From positions 1 through 64,000 of the forward strand of contig NZ_BDCD01000007.1 of NCBI RefSeq assembly GCF_001613325.1: a stretch of DNA of 64,000 nucleotides, in the 5' to 3' direction. This document shows, piece after piece, positions 60,851-64,000 of the stretch. A model generated the notes under the pieces. The model searched no databases, had not been told where the DNA came from, and saw only the letters and a program-made list of their open reading frames with translations. Numbering within the stretch: the stretch's first letter is position 1; every line of letters begins with the position of its first letter. A program made the position numbers and the translations under genes. This DNA comes from Nocardia yamanashiensis NBRC 100130. Its GTDB lineage: Bacteria; Actinomycetota; Actinomycetes; Mycobacteriales; Mycobacteriaceae.

Positions 60851-63800
60851 TCATTCCGGGGATTCGGAACGCGGATCGGCAAGCGAGTCGAGAAGGGTCG
60901 CGGCCGAATCGGTTTCGGCCATCTCCAGGCGGCGATAGCGCTCGACCGCGCCGCGCAGCGCCGTCACGGCGCCGGCGCGATCCCCCGACGCCGCCCGGCA
61001 GCGTCCGATGCCGTCCAGCGCGGCGGCTTCCCAGAGCACGTTGCCGATCACCCGCGCCAGCTCCAGGGCTTCCTCGTGCAGCGCCAGACCAGCTTCCGGA
61101 TCGCCCGCCAGGCGCCGCACGGCCCCCAGACGATTCAAGGTCTCGGTGACGCCGGAAAAGTGCCTGAGTTCGCGATAGGAGGCGAGTGCGGCCCGCAGCA
61201 GTTCCTCGGCGGCCGCCGCGTCCGCCGGCTGCCGCACCCAGCCCAGGTTCGCGAGCGAATCGGCCACGCCCACCCGGTTTCCGGTGATCCGGTAGGTCTC
61301 GAGGGCCTCGGTGATCGCGGCGACGGCGCACTCCGCTTCGCCGGCGCGCGCCCGGACCCGGCCCACGATATTGAGGGCCGACGCCACCCCATCCGAATTG
61401 TCCAGTTCCCGGTAGATGGCCTGCGCGCGTTCGGCTTCCGCGAGCGCGCCCTCGTGCCGCCCGCGCACGTACTCGCAGTAGGCGAGATGGGCGGAGGTGA
61501 ACGCCTCCCCGGACCGATTCCCGGCCGCGCGGAACAGGGTCCGGGCTTCCCGCAGCAGTTCGATCCCCGCGAGGTAGTCGCCGTCCAGGTGCTGTGCCCA
61601 GGCCAGGGCGCTCACATTGACCGCCGCCGCGCCCGGCTGCCCGAGCGCGCGATTGAGCCGCGCGGCCTCCCGCAGCATGTCGTGGGCGGACCCGCGATCC
61701 CCGGTCAGCAGCCGAATCCAGGACAAACCGTTGAGCACCACGGCGATTCCCTCCTGGTCGCCGATCTCCCGCTGCAATGCCAGCGCTTGCTCCAGCGCCT
61801 CGGCCGCGCCCGCGTAGTCGCCCTGCAGATGCCGCGCCCAGCCGAGATCGCTCAGCGCCCGGCCTTCCCGATGGCGGTCGCCCAGCGCCCGGTACCGCGC
61901 CAGGACGTCGGTGAGCAGCCGCTCCCCCGTGGCGAATTCGCCGTCCAGCAGCCACAGCGCCGCGCGCAGCTGTTCGGCCGCCGCGGTGAGTTCGGGTTCG
62001 GCCGTGTGGACGGCGAGCGCGTCCCCGAGCAGTTCGGCGACCACGCCGTAGTCGTCGGCCAGATACGCCACGGCCCCCAGGTCCTTCAGGGCGAACGCCT
62101 CGGATCCGCGCGGGTCGATGCTGTCGGCGGCGACCGCCATCCGGCGCTGCACCGCCATCGCGTGCGACCGCCAGTTGCCGTGCAGATACAGTTCGGCGAC
62201 AAGCGCTTTCGCCATCGCCATCGCCTGGGACAGCGGCCCGGCCACCGCGGCGTGGCGCAGGCAGGCGAGCATGTTCGCCCGCTCCACGCGCAGCCACGAG
62301 GACGCCGAGCGGAAGCTGGCGAAGTGCGGCTGCGCGGGGGCCGCGTCCGGCGTCCGCGCCGGCGGGCGCGCGGCTGCCGAGCGCGTCCGGGCGCCCGGGC
62401 CGGTGTCGGGATGGCTCGCGGTCCCGGTGTGCCGGGTTTGTGTGGCCGCGTGCGCGGTGTGCAGGTAGTAGGCGAGGACCCGGGCGCCCGCGCCGGCTCG
62501 CTCGGCCGGATCCTCGAGCAGGCCCTGCGCGTATTCGCGCAGCAGATCGTGCAGCCGGTAGCGGCCGGGTGCGGTCTCGTCGATCAGATGCTCGACGTAC
62601 AGCTCCTCCAAGGCTTTCCGCGCCTCGTCCACCGTGGTGTCGTCCAGCGCCGCGACGGCGTACCGGTCGAAATCCGGCCCGGGGTGCGCGCCCAGCCGCC
62701 GGAACAGGCGGCGGCGGTCGGCGCTCAGCAGTCCGTAGGAGGTGGTGAAGGCGGCGCGCACGGCCCGCGGACCGGCTTCGAGTTCGGCCAGCCGGTCGTG
62801 TGCGCGCCGGAATTCGGCGGCCAGGTCCGCGACGCTCCAGCGCGGGCGATGGGCCAGCCGTCCGGCCAGCAGCACGATCGCCAGCGGCAGATAACCGCAC
62901 AGGTGCACGATCTCGGCTGCGCCGGAAGTGTTCTCGGAGGTCGCGGGCCGATCGGCCAAGCGGCAGAACAGCTCCACGGCGGCATCGCGCTCGAGGGGGT
63001 CCAGGGTGATCGGGGCGGCGCCGTCGAGGGCGAGCAGCCGGCGGCGGCTGGTGATCAGCGTCAGGCAGCCCTCGGCCGCGGGCAGCAGTTCCTCGATCTG
63101 TGCGTGATCGCGAGCGTCGTCCAGAACCAGCAGGATCCGCTTGCCGTTGACCCGGTCGCGCCATAGATCACGGCGCGCGGCAAGCGTTTCCGGCAGATTG
63201 CGCGGATCCACGCCCACATCGGTGAGCAGCGTGCCGAGCACGTCCGCCGGGTCGGCCGGATCCCGCCCCGGCGTGTGTGCGTTCAGCTCCACGAAATACC
63301 GCCCGTCCGGGAACCGGCTCGCCAGCAGATGCGCGGCCCGCGTCACCAGCGCCGTCTTCCCGACCCCCGCCATCCCGTCCACGGTGTGAATGTTCACCAC
63401 CCGCCGCGCCCCGGCCGCGTCCACGATCCGCCGCAGTTCCGCCTCGCGCCCGACGATGGTCCCCACATCCCGGCGCAGCGCATTGACCACGACCGGCATC
63501 CGCCGCAGCGTCGGTTCCCGCTGCGCCGCACTCCACACCCGCTCCCATTCGACCAGGTCCACCAGCTCCGCCCCCGCGCCGTCGGCCCGCATCCGAGTCA
63601 GCTCGAACAACGTCAACAGCACCGGAACCAGCGTGTCGAAGCGCGAGGGCACATTCCGCCCACTGCGCCAATCGCTCACCCGCTGAACGGTTCCCGACCC
63701 CCGCTCCCCCAGCGGCCGCGCCGCCCGCATCCGTTCCTCCGCGGCCCGCGCCACCCGCTGCAACGTCGGATTCCCCGCCGCCTGGAACAATTCGGTCAAC

Positions 63801-63859
63801 CGTGCCGCGAACACCAACCGAGCCGGCGCCCCCGACTCGGCCTCTACCTCGAACCTCAC
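60851..63859 (-). CDS. STAND NTPase regulator (helix-turn-helix, NB-ARC, TPR)
   Basis: A 1002-residue signal-transduction NTPase. A short N-terminal DNA-binding-like region (about 10-75; RVSDWRSGRNVPSRFD) leads to an NB-ARC domain with P-loop GMAGVGKT (about 160), Walker B LLVLDDARDHAQIEEL (about 243), and the winged-helix LHDLLREYAQGLL. About ten TPR repeats (from about 570) bind a ligand. Family members act as ligand-gated regulators or, in some cases, antiphage sensors. The GTG at 63859 is used; a start at 63895 adds 12 residues with weak support. It faces the Wadjet and SpdB-like genes across a two-hairpin terminator. Confidence 0.85.
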   Translation of the reverse strand: MRFEVEAESGAPARLVFAARLTELFQAAGNPTLQRVARAAEERMRAARPLGERGSGTVQRVSDWRSGRNVPSRFDTLVPVLLTLFELTRMRADGAGAELVDLVEWERVWSAAQREPTLRRMPVVVNALRRDVGTIVGREAELRRIVDAAGARRVVNIHTVDGMAGVGKTALVTRAAHLLASRFPDGRYFVELNAHTPGRDPADPADVLGTLLTDVGVDPRNLPETLAARRDLWRDRVNGKRILLVLDDARDHAQIEELLPAAEGCLTLITSRRRLLALDGAAPITLDPLERDAAVELFCRLADRPATSENTSGAAEIVHLCGYLPLAIVLLAGRLAHRPRWSVADLAAEFRRAHDRLAELEAGPRAVRAAFTTSYGLLSADRRRLFRRLGAHPGPDFDRYAVAALDDTTVDEARKALEELYVEHLIDETAPGRYRLHDLLREYAQGLLEDPAERAGAGARVLAYYLHTAHAATQTRHTGTASHPDTGPGARTRSAAARPPARTPDAAPAQPHFASFRSASSWLRVERANMLACLRHAAVAGPLSQAMAMAKALVAELYLHGNWRSHAMAVQRRMAVAADSIDPRGSEAFALKDLGAVAYLADDYGVVAELLGDALAVHTAEPELTAAAEQLRAALWLLDGEFATGERLLTDVLARYRALGDRHREGRALSDLGWARHLQGDYAGAAEALEQALALQREIGDQEGIAVVLNGLSWIRLLTGDRGSAHDMLREAARLNRALGQPGAAAVNVSALAWAQHLDGDYLAGIELLREARTLFRAAGNRSGEAFTSAHLAYCEYVRGRHEGALAEAERAQAIYRELDNSDGVASALNIVGRVRARAGEAECAVAAITEALETYRITGNRVGVADSLANLGWVRQPADAAAAEELLRAALASYRELRHFSGVTETLNRLGAVRRLAGDPEAGLALHEEALELARVIGNVLWEAAALDGIGRCRAASGDRAGAVTALRGAVERYRRLEMAETDSAATLLDSLADPRSESPE

Positions 63860-63912
63860 CCCAAGATCTTCTCCCGAGCGCGCAACCCCGCCCACCCGAC
63901 CCCGCTGCGACC

Positions 63913-64000
63913 TCAGTGACCGCCGGGGTGCGCCGTCTCCGCGGGGACGACGACGGCCGGGCGGGGCTGGTCCGGGCTGCCGAAGTGCTGGGCGTAGCCG
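63913..64000 (-). CDS. Partial gene at the right edge (C-terminus only)
   Basis: The minus-strand frame gives a Pro-rich C-terminal tail, beginning GYAQHFGSPDQPRPAVVV and ending HPGGH, with its stop at 63913-63915. Only about 28 residues are within the window, which is not enough to identify a product. The frame has good codon use and no internal stop. Confidence 0.35.
   Translation of the reverse strand, partial: GYAQHFGSPDQPRPAVVVPAETAHPGGH

Overview
The window is high-GC, gene-dense chromosomal DNA from a mycolic-acid actinomycete, most likely Nocardia or a close relative. The evidence is a mycobacterial-type proteasomal ATPase ending in QYL, an EphD-type hydrolase/reductase fusion, three deazaflavin (F420)-type enzymes, MTB12-like secreted antigens, an IdeR-like iron box, many apparently leaderless genes and a type III Wadjet cluster. 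No rRNA, tRNA, CRISPR array, insertion sequence or integrase was recognised. No stretch longer than 300 bases lacks a gene.

Layout. 0-8.4 kb: ephD, a flavin/2Fe-2S reductase with its ferritin-like partner, a UbiB-type kinase, a GT39-type glycosyltransferase and two abutting deazaflavin enzymes. A 17-bp palindrome before ephD recurs, imperfectly, before the reductase operon. 8.5-13.3 kb: small and lineage-specific genes, namely a Nudix hydrolase, an unknown membrane protein, a macro-domain remnant, two secreted paralogues, an SGNH lipoprotein, a self-contained unit for a 27-residue peptide and an AIM24 protein. 13.3-22 kb: a seven-gene operon with beta-ureidopropionase, dihydropyrimidinase, an F420-type LLM oxidoreductase and a complete NMT1-type ABC importer. 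A MocR-type regulator diverges from it and carries an apparent frameshift.

22.6-28.8 kb and 40.5-45.1 kb keep the gene order of Mycobacterium tuberculosis Rv2115c-Rv2125: mpa, lipoproteins, trmI, RecB-like nuclease, hisG, hisE, then metH and a PAC2 protein. About 11.7 kb of accessory genes lies between hisE and metH. It holds a GlxA-type regulator, a TerD protein, and a 2-oxoglutarate oxygenase / methyltransferase / carnitine-type acyltransferase operon with a divergent amine-oxidase-like flavoprotein. It also holds a primase-like TOPRIM protein, a MmcQ protein, a HAD phosphatase and a membrane Ser/Thr kinase.

45-51.6 kb: an iron-box-controlled adenylation-carrier-membrane acyltransferase fusion, a divergent pair of a recombinase-like protein and an XRE regulator, an Ag85-type esterase, a DUF2127 protein and a VOC protein. 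51.8-59.3 kb: translationally coupled jetA-jetB-jetC of a type III Wadjet anti-plasmid system with no jetD nuclease visible. It is followed by an SpdB/DUF2637-like four-helix membrane protein and, on the opposite strand, a STAND NTPase/TPR regulator. The strongest leads are the JetD-less Wadjet, the carnitine-like operon, the F420-linked pyrimidine operon, the iron-regulated ligase fusion and the 27-residue peptide unit.
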